From: Sphaerisporangium rubeum
GTDB lineage: Bacteria; Actinomycetota; Actinomycetes; Streptosporangiales; Streptosporangiaceae
Assembly (NCBI RefSeq): GCF_014207705.1
Contig: NZ_JACHIU010000001.1
Coordinates: 4,704,501 to 4,768,500, forward strand
Length of the DNA: 64,000 nt
Direction: 5' to 3'
Below are positions 33,148 to 42,877 of this stretch, piece after piece. Each line of letters starts with the position of its first letter. The stretch's first letter is position 1. Position numbers and translations under genes: made by a program. The notes under the pieces were generated by a model. That model ran no database searches, was not told where the DNA came from, and saw only the letters and a program-made list of their open reading frames with translations.

Positions 33148-34793
33148 GCCTGGACACGACGCCCAAGGCCATAGCGGGGACGTCGAGCTACATCGACGAC
33201 CGGCTCGGCGCGGGGAAGTTCATGCAGCGCAACCTGCGCAAGATCTTCCCCGACCACTGGTCGTTCCTGCTCGGCGAGATCGCGCTGTACAGCTTCATCA
33301 TCCTGCTGCTCACCGGCACGTTCCTGACGTTCTGGTTCAAGCCGAGCATGGGTCACGTCGAGTACAACGGCTCCTACCTGCCGCTGGTCGGGGTCCAGAT
33401 GTCCGAGGCGTACGCCTCGGCGCTGCACATCAGCTTCGACGTCCGCGGTGGTCTGCTCATGCGGCAGATCCACCACTGGTCGGCGCTGCTGTTCGTCGGC
33501 GGCCTCATGATCCACATGCTGCGGGTGTTCTTCACCGGCGCCTACCGCAAGCCGCGTGAGTTCAACTGGCTGATCGGCGTGCTGCTGTTCACGCTGGCGC
33601 TGCTTGAGGGCCTCACCGGTTACTCCCTGCCGGACGACCTGCTGTCCGGCGCGGGCCTGCGGATCACCCAGGGTGTGGTGCTGTCGATCCCGATCGTCGG
33701 CACGTACCTGCAGTTCCTGCTCTTCGGCGGTGAGTATCCCGGCGAGGACATCATCTCGCGGTTCTTCACCATCCACATCCTGCTCATCCCGGGTCTGCTG
33801 CTCGCGCTGATCTCGGCCCACCTGATCCTGATGTGGGTGCAGAAGCACACGCAGATGCCCGGCAAGGGCCGCACCCAGAAGAACGTCGTCGGCGCGCCGT
33901 TCTACCCGTCCTTCATGGCGAAGTCCGGTGCGTACTTCCTGTTCACTTTCGCCACCGTGGCGCTGCTCGGCACGTTCGCGCAGATCAACCCGATCTGGCT
34001 GTTCGGGCCCTACTCGCCGGCGGACATCTCGGCGGGGTCGCAGCCCGACTTCTACATGGGCTTCCTGGAGGGCTCGCTGCGGCTCATGCCGGCCTGGGAG
34101 ATCAACTTCCTCGGCCACACCCTGCCGCTGAGCGTGCTGATACCGGCGCTGCTACCGCTCGGGCTGCTGATGACGGGGCTCGCCCTGTATCCGTTCGCGG
34201 AACGCTGGATCACCGGGGACAACCGCGAGCACCACCTCGCCGACCGTCCCCGCAACAACCCGCACCGCACCGCGATCGGCATCTCGGCGATCACGTTCTA
34301 CGGCATCCTGTGGCTGCTCGGGGCCAACGACGAGATCTCCGCGACGTTCCACATCTCGCTGTACACCACCACCGAGGTGGGACGGGTCCTGGTGTTCCTC
34401 GGCCCGGCGCTGGCGTACTTCATCACCTACCGGGTGTGCCTCGGCCTGCAGCGCAGCGACCAGGCGATCATCCACCACGGCGTGGAGTCCGGCGTGATCA
34501 AGCGTCTGCCGCACGGCGAGTACATCGAGGTCCACGTGCCGCCGGCCGAGGACCTCGCGGCCCACATCAAGGGCAAGGAGCCGATCGCCGCGGTGACGGC
34601 TGGCCCGGACGGCGACGGCATCCCGCCGAAGGGCCTGCGCAACCCGGTCGGCCGCCTGCGCGCCAAGCTCAGCGCCGAGTACGCCAGGGACAGCGAGTCC
34701 ATCTCGCTGGACGGCGGCCACGACGGCCACGGCGAGGAGCACGCCGCGGTCGGCGCGGGCTCGCACGGCGAGACCAAGTCGATCGGCCACTGA
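33144..34793 (+). CDS. qcrB: Cytochrome b subunit of the bc1 complex
   Basis: A 549-residue cytochrome b with about eight or nine helices and the long C-terminal cytoplasmic extension typical of actinobacteria. Heme His pairs lie in LLMRQIHHWSALLFVGGLMI and in the FTIHILLIPGLLLALISAHL helix; the quinol-site region has WLFGPY in place of PEWY. It is the proton-pumping quinol oxidising core. Its ATG overlaps the qcrA stop. A strong hairpin terminator follows. Confidence 0.94.
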   Translation: MSLDTTPKAIAGTSSYIDDRLGAGKFMQRNLRKIFPDHWSFLLGEIALYSFIILLLTGTFLTFWFKPSMGHVEYNGSYLPLVGVQMSEAYASALHISFDVRGGLLMRQIHHWSALLFVGGLMIHMLRVFFTGAYRKPREFNWLIGVLLFTLALLEGLTGYSLPDDLLSGAGLRITQGVVLSIPIVGTYLQFLLFGGEYPGEDIISRFFTIHILLIPGLLLALISAHLILMWVQKHTQMPGKGRTQKNVVGAPFYPSFMAKSGAYFLFTFATVALLGTFAQINPIWLFGPYSPADISAGSQPDFYMGFLEGSLRLMPAWEINFLGHTLPLSVLIPALLPLGLLMTGLALYPFAERWITGDNREHHLADRPRNNPHRTAIGISAITFYGILWLLGANDEISATFHISLYTTTEVGRVLVFLGPALAYFITYRVCLGLQRSDQAIIHHGVESGVIKRLPHGEYIEVHVPPAEDLAAHIKGKEPIAAVTAGPDGDGIPPKGLRNPVGRLRAKLSAEYARDSESISLDGGHDGHGEEHAAVGAGSHGETKSIGH

Positions 34794-34823
34794 GAGATAG
34801 GCCACTGAGAGCACGACCAGGAA

Positions 34824-34853
34824 GGGCCCGGACGCGTGATCGCGTCCGGGCCC
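34824..34853. terminator. Bidirectional hairpin terminator between qcrB and the L,D-transpeptidase gene
   Basis: Perfect 13-base inverted repeat GGGCCCGGACGCG / CGCGTCCGGGCCC with a four-base loop, followed by TTCTCGTT on the plus strand. It separates two convergent genes. A short direct repeat, GGCCACTGAGAG, occurs twice across the qcrB stop just before it. Confidence 0.85.
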
Positions 34854-34889
34854 TTCTCGTTCACCTTCAGGACGGCGTGTCCTCGACGT

Positions 34890-36188
34890 TCAGGACGGCG
34901 TGTTCTTCTTCTCCTGGTCCTTCTTGACCTTGTCGGCCTCGTCGGCGCGTGCGGAGGCGTGGTCGGCCGGGGTGACGGCGAGCGCCTCGGTGGTGAAGCC
35001 GGACCGCAGGCCGCTCCAGCGCAGCCACTCGGGCCAGCTCTCCTGCCAGTGGCCCCACCCGTTGGTCGGGTCGAGGCGCCGCGGCGAGCCGGACACGATG
35101 ATCGGGTCGCCGATCAGGGTCGTGTCCTTGAACCACTGCGCGTTGGACGGGCTGATGTTGATGCAGCCGTGGCTGACGTTGGAGTTTCCCTGCGACCCCA
35201 CCGACCACGGCGCACCGTGGACGTACTCGCCGGTGTCGGAGATGCGCACGGTGTCGTACACGGTGAGGCTGTAGTAGCCGGCGCTGCCGGGGCCGATGCC
35301 CGGTGAGGTCATCGTGGTGACGTCCTCACGCGACATGGCCAGGTGGATGCCGTTGGTCGTGTAGTACTTCCAGTCGCCGCCCTGTCCCGCCGACAGCGGG
35401 ATGGTGCGGATCACCTTGCCGTCCTGCTTGACGGTCATCTGGTGCGACGTGGTGTCGGCGTGGCTGACGCGGGCCCGGCCGATCTCGAACTCCCTGACGT
35501 AGTCGCGCGCGCCGTACATGCCGGGGCCGCCGTGCACGCCGGCGAGCTGCGCGACGAGCTTCACCTTGGTGTCGGCCGGCCAGTAGGTCTTCGGCCGGAA
35601 GGCCAGGGTCTTGTCGTCCCACCAGTGCCAGGCTCCCTCGACCGGTTTGGAGCTCTGCACGAGCAGGTTGCGCTCCACGGCCACGCGGTCGGCGATGGGC
35701 TTGTCGAAGGCCAGCATGATCGGCATGCCGACGCCGACCTTGAGCCCGGTGGTGTCCCTGCTCGGCAGGATCTTGTCGAGCGCGAACAGCTGGGTTGCCC
35801 GCTGCGTGGAGAACACGGTCGTGAGCCGTTTCGCCTCACCCGTGGGGGTGACGGCCTCCACGGTCACCTGGTACGTCTCCCCCGGCGTCATGGTCCGCCT
35901 GCTGCGCCACCGGGTGTGGTCGGCGCTGAGGAGGCCGCTGACGGCCTCACCGTTCCTCGGACGCACCTGGACGCTCCTGAGGACTCCACCGGCGATGCCG
36001 ACGGTCACCGGCAGCTCCGGTGGTACCTGGGTCGCCCCGTTGGCCGGAGAGACGTTCACGGCCACGTCGGAGCGGCCTCCTGCGGCTCCACCTTCCTTGT
36101 CGGTGCCGGAGGTGCCACACCCACCGGCCAGCAGCAGGGCCAATGCCCCGGTTCCTACGGCGATCACCCGGAATTCGACGTGTCCCAC
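34890..36188 (-). CDS. Lipoprotein L,D-transpeptidase (Ldt, YkuD domain)
   Basis: A 432-residue exported enzyme that forms 3-3 peptidoglycan cross-links. The lipobox LLLAGGC near residue 24 marks a membrane-anchored lipoprotein. Two Ig-like domains (about 40-250) precede the YkuD domain, whose active site is HGAPWSVG ... NVSHGCINIS with nucleophile Cys342. The C-terminal tail is charged. This is the LdtMt2-type arrangement. It is monocistronic, between the two respiratory operons. Confidence 0.92.
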   Translation of the reverse strand: MGHVEFRVIAVGTGALALLLAGGCGTSGTDKEGGAAGGRSDVAVNVSPANGATQVPPELPVTVGIAGGVLRSVQVRPRNGEAVSGLLSADHTRWRSRRTMTPGETYQVTVEAVTPTGEAKRLTTVFSTQRATQLFALDKILPSRDTTGLKVGVGMPIMLAFDKPIADRVAVERNLLVQSSKPVEGAWHWWDDKTLAFRPKTYWPADTKVKLVAQLAGVHGGPGMYGARDYVREFEIGRARVSHADTTSHQMTVKQDGKVIRTIPLSAGQGGDWKYYTTNGIHLAMSREDVTTMTSPGIGPGSAGYYSLTVYDTVRISDTGEYVHGAPWSVGSQGNSNVSHGCINISPSNAQWFKDTTLIGDPIIVSGSPRRLDPTNGWGHWQESWPEWLRWSGLRSGFTTEALAVTPADHASARADEADKVKKDQEKKNTPS

Positions 36189-36289
36189 CTGACGTCTCCC
36201 CCGCTCCGATGGATCACTCCTTATCAGTTATTACCCGGTCACAGCGTGTCGTGTACCGGGGAGTTCGGAGAAAGGGGCGAAACGACCAG

Positions 36290-36344
36290 CAAAAAAGCGG
36301 CGCGGGCGACCGACGGTTCCTTGACGGAGACCGCCGGCCGCCCG
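36290..36344 (-). terminator. Rho-independent terminator after ctaF
   Basis: On the minus strand a GC-rich hairpin (GGCGCGGGCGGCC ... GGTCGCCCGCGCC, with an internal loop) is followed by CGCTTTTTTG. The six-T run is unusual in this GC-rich window and makes this a convincing intrinsic terminator for the ctaC-ctaD-ctaF operon. Confidence 0.8.
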
Positions 36345-36370
36345 CGCCGAGCGTGCCGTGCCGGGAGTGC

Positions 36371-36766
36371 TCAGTGAGCGAAGTGCCCCCGGTAGTACTG
36401 GAAGACGAAGCCGATCGTCGTCATGATGGTGGCCGCTACGCCGATCATGAACATCCACCAGCCGATGATGAAGCCCACGGTGACGAGGGCCACCGACAGG
36501 CAGACGAACAGCGGCCACCAGCTCGACGGGCTGAAGAACCCGAGTTCGCCGGCGCCGTCGCTGATCTCGGCGTCCTTGCGGTCCTCGGGCTGCTCGCCGA
36601 TGCGGCGGGCCGTGAACAGCAGGTAGTAGCCGATCATCAGGGCCAGGCCGACCGAGATGGCGAGGGCCGTGGTGCCGGTGGGCTCCTTGGACCAGAACCA
36701 GTAGACGAGGTCGACCGCGGCGAAGAAGATGCCGCTCAGCAGGAACAGCCAGCCTTGGACCTTCAT
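36371..36766 (-). CDS. ctaF: Cytochrome c oxidase subunit IV (actinobacterial)
   Basis: A 131-residue four-helix membrane protein: [57 protein letters not shown] and a final helix, ending YYRGHFAH. This is the actinobacterial subunit IV needed for aa3 oxidase assembly or activity. Its ATG overlaps the ctaD stop by four bases. Confidence 0.92.
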   Translation of the reverse strand: MKVQGWLFLLSGIFFAAVDLVYWFWSKEPTGTTALAISVGLALMIGYYLLFTARRIGEQPEDRKDAEISDGAGELGFFSPSSWWPLFVCLSVALVTVGFIIGWWMFMIGVAATIMTTIGFVFQYYRGHFAH

Positions 36767-38445
36767 CGCGTCGTCGTCCCTTCGAGCTGCTCGGCCGGCG
36801 CCAGCCGGTGCGGGTTCTTCAGGTCGAACGCCGGACGCTCGGACCTGATGCGCGGCAGGCTGGTGAAGTTGTGCCGCGGCGGCGGGCAGGACGTGGCCCA
36901 CTCCAGGGAGTTGCCGTAGCCCCAGGGGTCGTCCACGGTGACCTTGGGTGCGTTGCGCCAGGTCGTCCACACGTTGTAGAGGAACGGCAGCGTGGACGCG
37001 CCGAGGATGAACGCGCCGACCGAGGAGACGACGTTCAGGTCGGTGAACCGGTCGAGCGCCGAGTAGTCGGCGTACCGCCGGGGGAAGCCCTCGGCGCCGA
37101 GCCAGTGCTGCACCAGGAACGTCGTGTGGAAGCCGATGAACAGCGTCCAGAAGTGCCACTTGCCGAGGGTGTCGTTGAGCATCTTGCCGGTGAACTTCGG
37201 CCACCAGAAGTAGAAGCCGGAGAACATCGCGAACACCACCGTGCCGAACACCACGTAGTGGAAGTGGGCCACCACGAAGTAGGAGTCGCTGACCTGGAAG
37301 TCCAGCGGCGGCGACGCCAGGATGATGCCGGTCAGGCCGCCGAACAGGAACGTCACGAGGAAGCCCACCGCGAACAGCATCGGTGAGGCGAACACCAGGT
37401 GGCCGCGCCACATCGTGCCGATCCAGTTGAAGAACTTCACCCCGGTCGGCACCGCGATGAGGAACGTCATGAAGGAGAAGAACGGCAGCAGCACCTGGCC
37501 GGTGACGAACATGTGGTGGGCCCACACCGCCGCCGACAGGCCGGCGATGGCGATGGTCGCGCCGACGAGGCTGATGTAACCGAACACCGGCTTGCGGCTG
37601 AACACCGGGAGGACCTCGGTGATGATGCCGAAGAACGGCAAGGCGATGATGTACACCTCTGGATGGCCGAAGAACCAGAACAGGTGCTGCCACAGCATCA
37701 CACCGCCGGTCGAGGCGTCGTAGATGTGCGCGCCGAGCCGCCGGTCGGCCTCCAGGGCCAGCAGTGCCGCCGCCAGCACGGGGAAGGCCAGCAGCACCAG
37801 GATGCTGGTGAGCAGGATGTTCCACGTGAAGATCGGCATGCGGAACATCGTGAGGCCGGGTGCGCGCATCGTGATGATCGTGGTGATGAAGTTCACCGCG
37901 CCGAGGATGGTGCCGACACCGGACATCGACAGGCCCATGATCCACAGGTCGGCGCCGAGGCCCGGCGAGTAGACCATGTCCGACAGCGGCACGTAGGCCG
38001 TCCAGCCGAACGACGCCGCGCCGCCGGGGACGAAGAAACCCGACACCGCGATGGTGCTGCCGAACAGGTAGAGCCAGTAGCTCACCATGTTGAGCCGGGG
38101 GAACGCGACGTCCGGCGCGCCGATCTGCAGCGGCATCAGCTCGTTGGCGAACCCGGCGAACAGCGGGGTCGCGAACATCAGCAGCATGATCGTGCCGTGC
38201 ATGGTGAACAGCTGGTTGAACTGCTCGTTGCTCACGAAGTCGAGCCCCGGCTGCGCCAGCTCGGCCCGCATCACCAGCGCCATCACGCCGCCGATGAGGA
38301 AGAAGACGAACGACGAGATCAGGTAGAGATGACCGATGATCTTGTGGTCGGTGGATGAGAGCCACTTGGCGATCACGGAGCCGCGGCGCGCGCGGCGCAC
38401 GGCGGCCGGGGCCGCCTGGATGGATGGGTCGTTGACGGCGGTCAC
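36763..38445 (-). CDS. ctaD: Cytochrome c oxidase subunit I
   Basis: A 560-residue aa3 oxidase catalytic subunit with twelve membrane helices. The CuB/heme site is seen in [13 protein letters not shown] (His of the His-Tyr pair), WAHHMFVTG (HH pair) and [11 protein letters not shown] (two heme His). K- and D-channel type residues are present ([19 protein letters not shown]). The start is GTG at 38445, overlapping the ctaC stop (GTGA). It is co-transcribed ctaC-ctaD-ctaF. Confidence 0.95.
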   Translation of the reverse strand: MTAVNDPSIQAAPAAVRRARRGSVIAKWLSSTDHKIIGHLYLISSFVFFLIGGVMALVMRAELAQPGLDFVSNEQFNQLFTMHGTIMLLMFATPLFAGFANELMPLQIGAPDVAFPRLNMVSYWLYLFGSTIAVSGFFVPGGAASFGWTAYVPLSDMVYSPGLGADLWIMGLSMSGVGTILGAVNFITTIITMRAPGLTMFRMPIFTWNILLTSILVLLAFPVLAAALLALEADRRLGAHIYDASTGGVMLWQHLFWFFGHPEVYIIALPFFGIITEVLPVFSRKPVFGYISLVGATIAIAGLSAAVWAHHMFVTGQVLLPFFSFMTFLIAVPTGVKFFNWIGTMWRGHLVFASPMLFAVGFLVTFLFGGLTGIILASPPLDFQVSDSYFVVAHFHYVVFGTVVFAMFSGFYFWWPKFTGKMLNDTLGKWHFWTLFIGFHTTFLVQHWLGAEGFPRRYADYSALDRFTDLNVVSSVGAFILGASTLPFLYNVWTTWRNAPKVTVDDPWGYGNSLEWATSCPPPRHNFTSLPRIRSERPAFDLKNPHRLAPAEQLEGTTTR

Positions 38446-39233
38446 TGGGCACTCCCCGCCTGGCTGTTGACGTACCGGTCGTACTCGGCCTGCGGCACGA
38501 GTTTCACCGTGAAGAGCATGCGGCTGTGGTCGACGCCGCACAGCTCCGCGCAGCGGCCGACGTAGGTGCTCGGCTTGTCGAGCGTGGTGACCTCGAACCT
38601 GTTGTGCACGCCGGGAAGGACGTCCATCTTGTACAGGAACGCGGGCACCCAGAACGAGTGGGCGACGTCGCGCGACTCAAGGGCGAACTCGATCTTCTTG
38701 CCGACCGGCAGCACCAGCTCGGGCCGCTGCGCCGGGGTGCCTGCCACCTGCACGGTCTTGCCGCCGTAGGTGCTGGTGAAGCGCCAGCTCCACTGGTAGC
38801 CCTCGACGAGCACCTTCACGTCGGGACGGCCGGAGACGGCGCCGATGGCCGTCTGGTCGCGCGCGGTGAAGAAGAAGAACACCGCCACCATGATGATCGG
38901 CACGGTGGTGTAGAGGATCTCGATCGGCAGGTTGTACCGCACCTGGGGCGGCAGCGCGTCCGGCGAGTTCTTGCGCCTGCGGTGGAACAGGCAGGCCCAG
39001 AAGATCAGGCCCCACACCACGATCCCGACCCCGAGGGCGGCGATCCAGGCACCGTTCCAAAGGTTCTGGATGATGCCGGCCTCCTTGGTGACGCCTTCCG
39101 GCATGCCACCACGAGACCACGTACCAACGCCTCCACACGCCGACAGGGACAGCGCAAGCACCGCCAACGCGGCGGCGCGAGGCACCCTGCGGCGGGCCAA
39201 CGGACGCCGTGCGAAACGGCGGGTCGGACTCAC
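38442..39233 (-). CDS. ctaC: Cytochrome c oxidase subunit II
   Basis: A 263-residue lipoprotein-type subunit II. The lipobox ends LSLSACGG, then two membrane helices ([38 protein letters not shown]) and the cupredoxin domain. The CuA ligands are in [10 protein letters not shown] and [12 protein letters not shown]. It accepts electrons from QcrC. The GTG at 39233 is the best start because it gives a proper signal sequence; a longer frame upstream is unlike the family. Confidence 0.93.
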   Translation of the reverse strand: MSPTRRFARRPLARRRVPRAAALAVLALSLSACGGVGTWSRGGMPEGVTKEAGIIQNLWNGAWIAALGVGIVVWGLIFWACLFHRRRKNSPDALPPQVRYNLPIEILYTTVPIIMVAVFFFFTARDQTAIGAVSGRPDVKVLVEGYQWSWRFTSTYGGKTVQVAGTPAQRPELVLPVGKKIEFALESRDVAHSFWVPAFLYKMDVLPGVHNRFEVTTLDKPSTYVGRCAELCGVDHSRMLFTVKLVPQAEYDRYVNSQAGSAQ

Positions 39234-39463
39234 GGATCGCCTACCCCACAGTTGAAGCCCAAGAGCGGTCCCTCCTGGGCGGTAGTTTTCAGGTTCACTT
39301 GTCGCGCTCTGAAGAAAGTCGGCTGTCGTCACGCTGGGGGACACATTAGCGCGGACTGGGGCCGCCCTCCTTCCCAGCCCCCGGCAACACCACGCGGAAG
39401 GCCCGCGGAACCTCGCGCCGGCGGGCCGGGCCGGTCCGCCGGACCCGGCGGCCCGGTGGGACG

Positions 39464-40609
39464 ATGGGGGCCGTGGCGTACTTCGACGCGGCCTCGACCG
39501 AACCCCTGCACCCCGCGGCGCGCGAGGCGCTGCTGGCGTCCCTCGACACCGCCGGGGCCGATCCCGCACGGTTGTACGGCACGGCGCGGCGTGCGCGCAT
39601 GCTGCTCGAACAGGCCCGCGGCGAGGCCGCGGAGATCGTCGGCGCGCGAGCGGACGAGGTGGCGTTCACGACCTCCGGCACCCAGGCGGTCCACCTCGGG
39701 GTGCTCGGCACTCTGCTCGGCCGCCGCCGCGCCGGCCGCCACGTGGTGGTGAGCGCCGTGGAGCACTCCAGCGTGCTGCACGCGGCCCGCGCGCACGAGG
39801 CGCAAGGCGGCACCGTCGAGACGGTCCCGGTGGGCCTCACCGGCCGGGTGGACCCGGCGGTGTTCGCGGCGGCCGTCGCCGCCGGCGGCACGGCGCTGGC
39901 CTGCCTGCAGACCGCCAACCACGAGGTCGGCACGCTGCAACCGGTGGAGGAGGCGGCCCTGGCGTGCCAGGAGGCGGGGGTGCCGCTGCTGGTGGACGCC
40001 GCGCAGACCCTGGGACGGCTGCCGGTGCCGGCCGGCTGGTCGGTGCTGGCCGGCAGCGCGCACAAGTGGGGCGGCCCGGCCGGCGTGGGGGTGCTTGCCG
40101 TGCGCAAGGGCACGCGGTGGCGGTCCCCGCTGCCGGAGGACGAGCGGGAACGGCGCCGGGTGCCGGGCTTCGAGAACGTCCCCGCGGTGGTCGCGGCGGT
40201 GGCGGCGCTGCGCGCGCGGGCCGCCGAGGCGGCCGAGGAGAACGCGCGGCTGTCGCGGCTGGTGGACCGGATCCGCGCCGAGGTGCCACGGCTGGTCCCC
40301 GATGTCGAGGTGGTCGGCGAGCCGGAGCTCCGGGCCCCGCACATTGTGACGTTCTCGTGTCTTTACGTGCCAGGTGAGGCGATTCTCTCCGAACTGGATA
40401 TAGCAGGATTCGCCGTCTCCTCCGGCAGTTCATGCACGGCGAGTACGCTACGACCATCGCACGTTCTGGAGGCGATGGGAGTGCTCACGCACGGCAACGT
40501 CCGGGTCTCGCTGCCCCGCGGCGCGTCAGGCGCGGACGTCGACCGCTTCCTCGCCGTGCTGCCGGGGATCGTCCGGCGGGTGCGGGAGAGCGTCGGGGTG
40601 CGGTCGTGA
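39464..40609 (+). CDS. Cysteine desulfurase (class V aminotransferase, NifS-like)
   Basis: A 381-residue PLP enzyme that releases sulfur from cysteine. The N-terminal YFDAASTEPLH, PLP-binding SAVEHSSVL and VDAAQTLGRLP, and Lys in SAHKWGGPAG are in place. The sulfur-accepting Cys324 lies in SSGSSCTAST, the group II-like loop. ATG 39464 or GTG 39473 may start it. A TusA-like carrier follows 52 bases later, so desulfurase and sulfur carrier likely act as a pair. Confidence 0.88.
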   Translation: MGAVAYFDAASTEPLHPAAREALLASLDTAGADPARLYGTARRARMLLEQARGEAAEIVGARADEVAFTTSGTQAVHLGVLGTLLGRRRAGRHVVVSAVEHSSVLHAARAHEAQGGTVETVPVGLTGRVDPAVFAAAVAAGGTALACLQTANHEVGTLQPVEEAALACQEAGVPLLVDAAQTLGRLPVPAGWSVLAGSAHKWGGPAGVGVLAVRKGTRWRSPLPEDERERRRVPGFENVPAVVAAVAALRARAAEAAEENARLSRLVDRIRAEVPRLVPDVEVVGEPELRAPHIVTFSCLYVPGEAILSELDIAGFAVSSGSSCTASTLRPSHVLEAMGVLTHGNVRVSLPRGASGADVDRFLAVLPGIVRRVRESVGVRS

Positions 40610-40661
40610 GACGGCACAGGGGGCCGGCGCGTGAGGCGTGCACGGCTGGGGGGAGATCGTG

Positions 40662-40976
40662 ATGGCATGGCGGCGCAGGTCCGACACCACGTCCGACACC
40701 ACTGAGGAGAGCGGCCGGGCACCTGAGCCCGAGCCGGGTCCGCCGGCCGTGGCACTCACCATCGACGCGCTCGGCCGCAAGTGCCCGATCCCCATCATCA
40801 TGCTGGCCGACCAGATCGGCTCGGTGCCGCTGAACGCCGTCGTGGCGGTGCTCGCCGACGACCCGGCCGCCTTCACCGACGTCCCCGCCTGGTGCCGCCT
40901 GAAGTCCCACCACCACGTCGGCAGCTACGTGCTGCCGCAGGGAGGCTGGGCCATCCACGTGCGCCGCAACTACTGA
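40662..40976 (+). CDS. TusA-family sulfurtransferase
   Basis: A 104-residue protein with a 30-residue acidic, disordered lead and a TusA fold: ALTIDALGRKCPIPIIMLAD holds the CPxP motif whose Cys carries persulfide. A strand-helix pattern ends SHHHVGSYVLPQGGWAIHVRR. The start ATG 40662 has GGGGGGAGAT upstream. It sits directly behind the cysteine desulfurase, its probable donor. The acceptor, for example tRNA thiolation, is unknown. Confidence 0.85.
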   Translation: MAWRRRSDTTSDTTEESGRAPEPEPGPPAVALTIDALGRKCPIPIIMLADQIGSVPLNAVVAVLADDPAAFTDVPAWCRLKSHHHVGSYVLPQGGWAIHVRRNY

Positions 40977-40981
40977 GCGCG

Positions 40982-41010
40982 CGAGGGGACACCGGGCCGG
41001 TGTCCCCTCG
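40982..41010. terminator. Bidirectional hairpin between tusA-like and adoK-like genes
   Basis: Inverted repeat CGAGGGGACACCGG / CCGGTGTCCCCTCG in the 45-base gap of two convergent genes. It lacks a T run, but the near-perfect stem and convergent position make a shared terminator likely. Confidence 0.75.
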
Positions 41011-41021
41011 AGGAAGGCTGA

Positions 41022-42008
41022 TCAGGGGTAGACGCAGGCGACGTGCGCGTCGCAGTCGGCCGCGGCCTCGGAGCCGTACGCGGCGGCGAGGCGCTCCATG
41101 AAGCCCTCGCGGCCGAGGCGGTACTCCTGGCCGCCGACCTGCTCCAGCACGTGGGTGGCGGTGAGGTTGCCGAGCTGGCCGCACCGCTCCAGAGGCAGGC
41201 CCCAGTGCAGGCCGGACAGGAACCCGGCGCGGAACGCGTCGCCGACGCCGGTGGGGTCGACCTTGCCGACCTCGGGGGCCGGCGGGATGTGCAGCGACGG
41301 CTCACCCTCGCGGTCGATGCGCGCACCCTTGGGCCCGAGAGTGGTCACCCGGACGCCGACCCGCGTGAGCACCTCCTCGTCGGACCAGCCGGTCTTCTGC
41401 TCGACCAAAGCCTTCTCGTAGTCGTTGGTGAACAGGTAGGCCGCGCCGTCGATCAGGGTGCGGATGTCGTCACCCTCCATGCGCGCGAGCTGCTGCGAGG
41501 GGTCGGCCGCGAACGGGATGCCGCGCTGACGGCACTCCTCGGTGTGGCGGATCATCGCGTCGGGGTCGTTGGCGCTGACCATGACGAGGTCGAGCCCGCC
41601 GAGCCGCTCGGCGATGGGCCACAGCTCGATCTCGCGGGCCTCGGCCATGGCGCCGGTGTAGAACGACGCGATCTGGTTGTGGTCGTCGTCGGTGGTGCAC
41701 AGGAACCGGGCCGTGTGGTGCAGCTCGGACACGTGGACCGACTCGCAGTCGACGCCGTGACGCTCCAGCCAGGAGCGGTAGTCGGCGAAGTCGGTGCCGA
41801 CCGCGCCGACCAGGACCGGGCTGAGGCCGAGGCATCCCATGCCGAAGCAGATGTTGGCCGCGACACCGCCTCGCCGGATCTGCAGGTCGTCGACGAGGAA
41901 GGACAGGGAGACGCGGTCGAGCGCCTCGGCGATGAGCTGATCACCGAACCGACCCGGGAAGGTCATCAGGTGATCTGTCGCGATGGAGCCGGTGACGGCG
42001 ATGCGCAC
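41022..42008 (-). CDS. PfkB-family carbohydrate/adenosine kinase (AdoK-like)
   Basis: A 328-residue ribokinase-fold kinase. The sugar-binding start is VTGSIATDHLMTFPGRF, the glycine pair RRGGVAANICFGMG, and the anion hole with catalytic Asp DPTGVGDAFRAGFL. The mycobacterial homologue in the same position (Rv2202c, between ctaC and the ErpA-like gene) is adenosine kinase, so adenosine is the likely substrate; sequence alone would allow other nucleosides or sugars. It is monocistronic. Confidence 0.85.
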   Translation of the reverse strand: MRIAVTGSIATDHLMTFPGRFGDQLIAEALDRVSLSFLVDDLQIRRGGVAANICFGMGCLGLSPVLVGAVGTDFADYRSWLERHGVDCESVHVSELHHTARFLCTTDDDHNQIASFYTGAMAEAREIELWPIAERLGGLDLVMVSANDPDAMIRHTEECRQRGIPFAADPSQQLARMEGDDIRTLIDGAAYLFTNDYEKALVEQKTGWSDEEVLTRVGVRVTTLGPKGARIDREGEPSLHIPPAPEVGKVDPTGVGDAFRAGFLSGLHWGLPLERCGQLGNLTATHVLEQVGGQEYRLGREGFMERLAAAYGSEAAADCDAHVACVYP

Positions 42009-42259
42009 GGGGTGCTCTCCTCGTTGTCAGCATCGGTGGGCCCGCCAAGAATACGACAACGAATCGGCGCCGGGGCCTCACCTGGAGCCGCGGCACGGCA
42101 CCCGGCCGTCCGTATGCCACCGTTACGGCCGGCCGCCGCGCGCCGGCCGTACGCCTCACCTGCGCGGACGCGGCGGCACCCCAGCCGCTCCCCGTCCTGC
42201 GCCTTCGCGGACCCGAGCGAACGGACACGAGGCCCCGCGCCAGTGCAGGCATGACTGAA

Positions 42260-42291
42260 CCCCGCCGCGCGGACAGGTCCGCGGGGCGGGG
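42260..42291 (-). terminator. Hairpin after erpA
   Basis: CCCCGCCGCGCGGAC / GTCCGCGGGGCGGGG with a short loop, 15 bases downstream of the erpA stop on the minus strand. The remaining part of the 300-base gap toward the kinase gene (42009-42259) shows no gene or other structure. Confidence 0.65.
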
Positions 42292-42305
42292 GTGCAGGCA
42301 CCTGC

Positions 42306-42659
42306 CTAGTTGAAGGAGTCGCCGCAGGCGCAGGAACCCGTGGCGTTCGGGTTGTCGATCGTGAAGCCCTGCTTCTCGATGGTGTCGACGAAGTCGACCG
42401 TGGCGCCGACGAGGTACGGAGCGCTCATCCGGTCGGTGACGACGTTGACGCCGCCGAACTCGGAGACCACGTCGCCGTCCATGTCGCGGTCGTCGAAGAA
42501 GAGCTGGTACCGCAGGCCCGAACACCCGCCGGGCTGCACGGCCACCCGGAGCTGCAGGCCTTCCTCACCCTGCTGCTCAAGGAGACTGCGCACCTTGGCC
42601 GCCGCCGCGTCGGTCAGGATGAGGCCCTGCTGCGTGGACTGGCTGCTCTCAACCGTCAT
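42306..42659 (-). CDS. erpA: Iron-sulfur cluster insertion protein (HesB/IscA/ErpA)
   Basis: A 117-residue A-type Fe-S carrier. Its three conserved cysteines are in QPGGCSGLRY and the C-terminal CACGDSFN. The ATG at 42659 starts a normal-length protein. It is divergent from nadA, whose product needs a [4Fe-4S] cluster, across a shared promoter region (42660-42877). The position matches Rv2204c. Confidence 0.9.
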   Translation of the reverse strand: MTVESSQSTQQGLILTDAAAAKVRSLLEQQGEEGLQLRVAVQPGGCSGLRYQLFFDDRDMDGDVVSEFGGVNVVTDRMSAPYLVGATVDFVDTIEKQGFTIDNPNATGSCACGDSFN

Positions 42660-42877
42660 GTGCTGAACTCCCCGTCTGCCCCAACCGCCCCTCGGGGACG
42701 GAGGCCTTGGTCTGAGGTCTCATTCAGACGCTACCAACACCCGGGCCCTCCCACACATTCCTGTCCCGAAGGATGGTCGCTCCGGGGGCCTCCCCGCACG
42801 GGCCACCCGGCGCGGTGTGCGATGATTAGTCGTCACATAGACGATAAGTCCGTATGAAGCTGCAAAGAAGGTGTGGC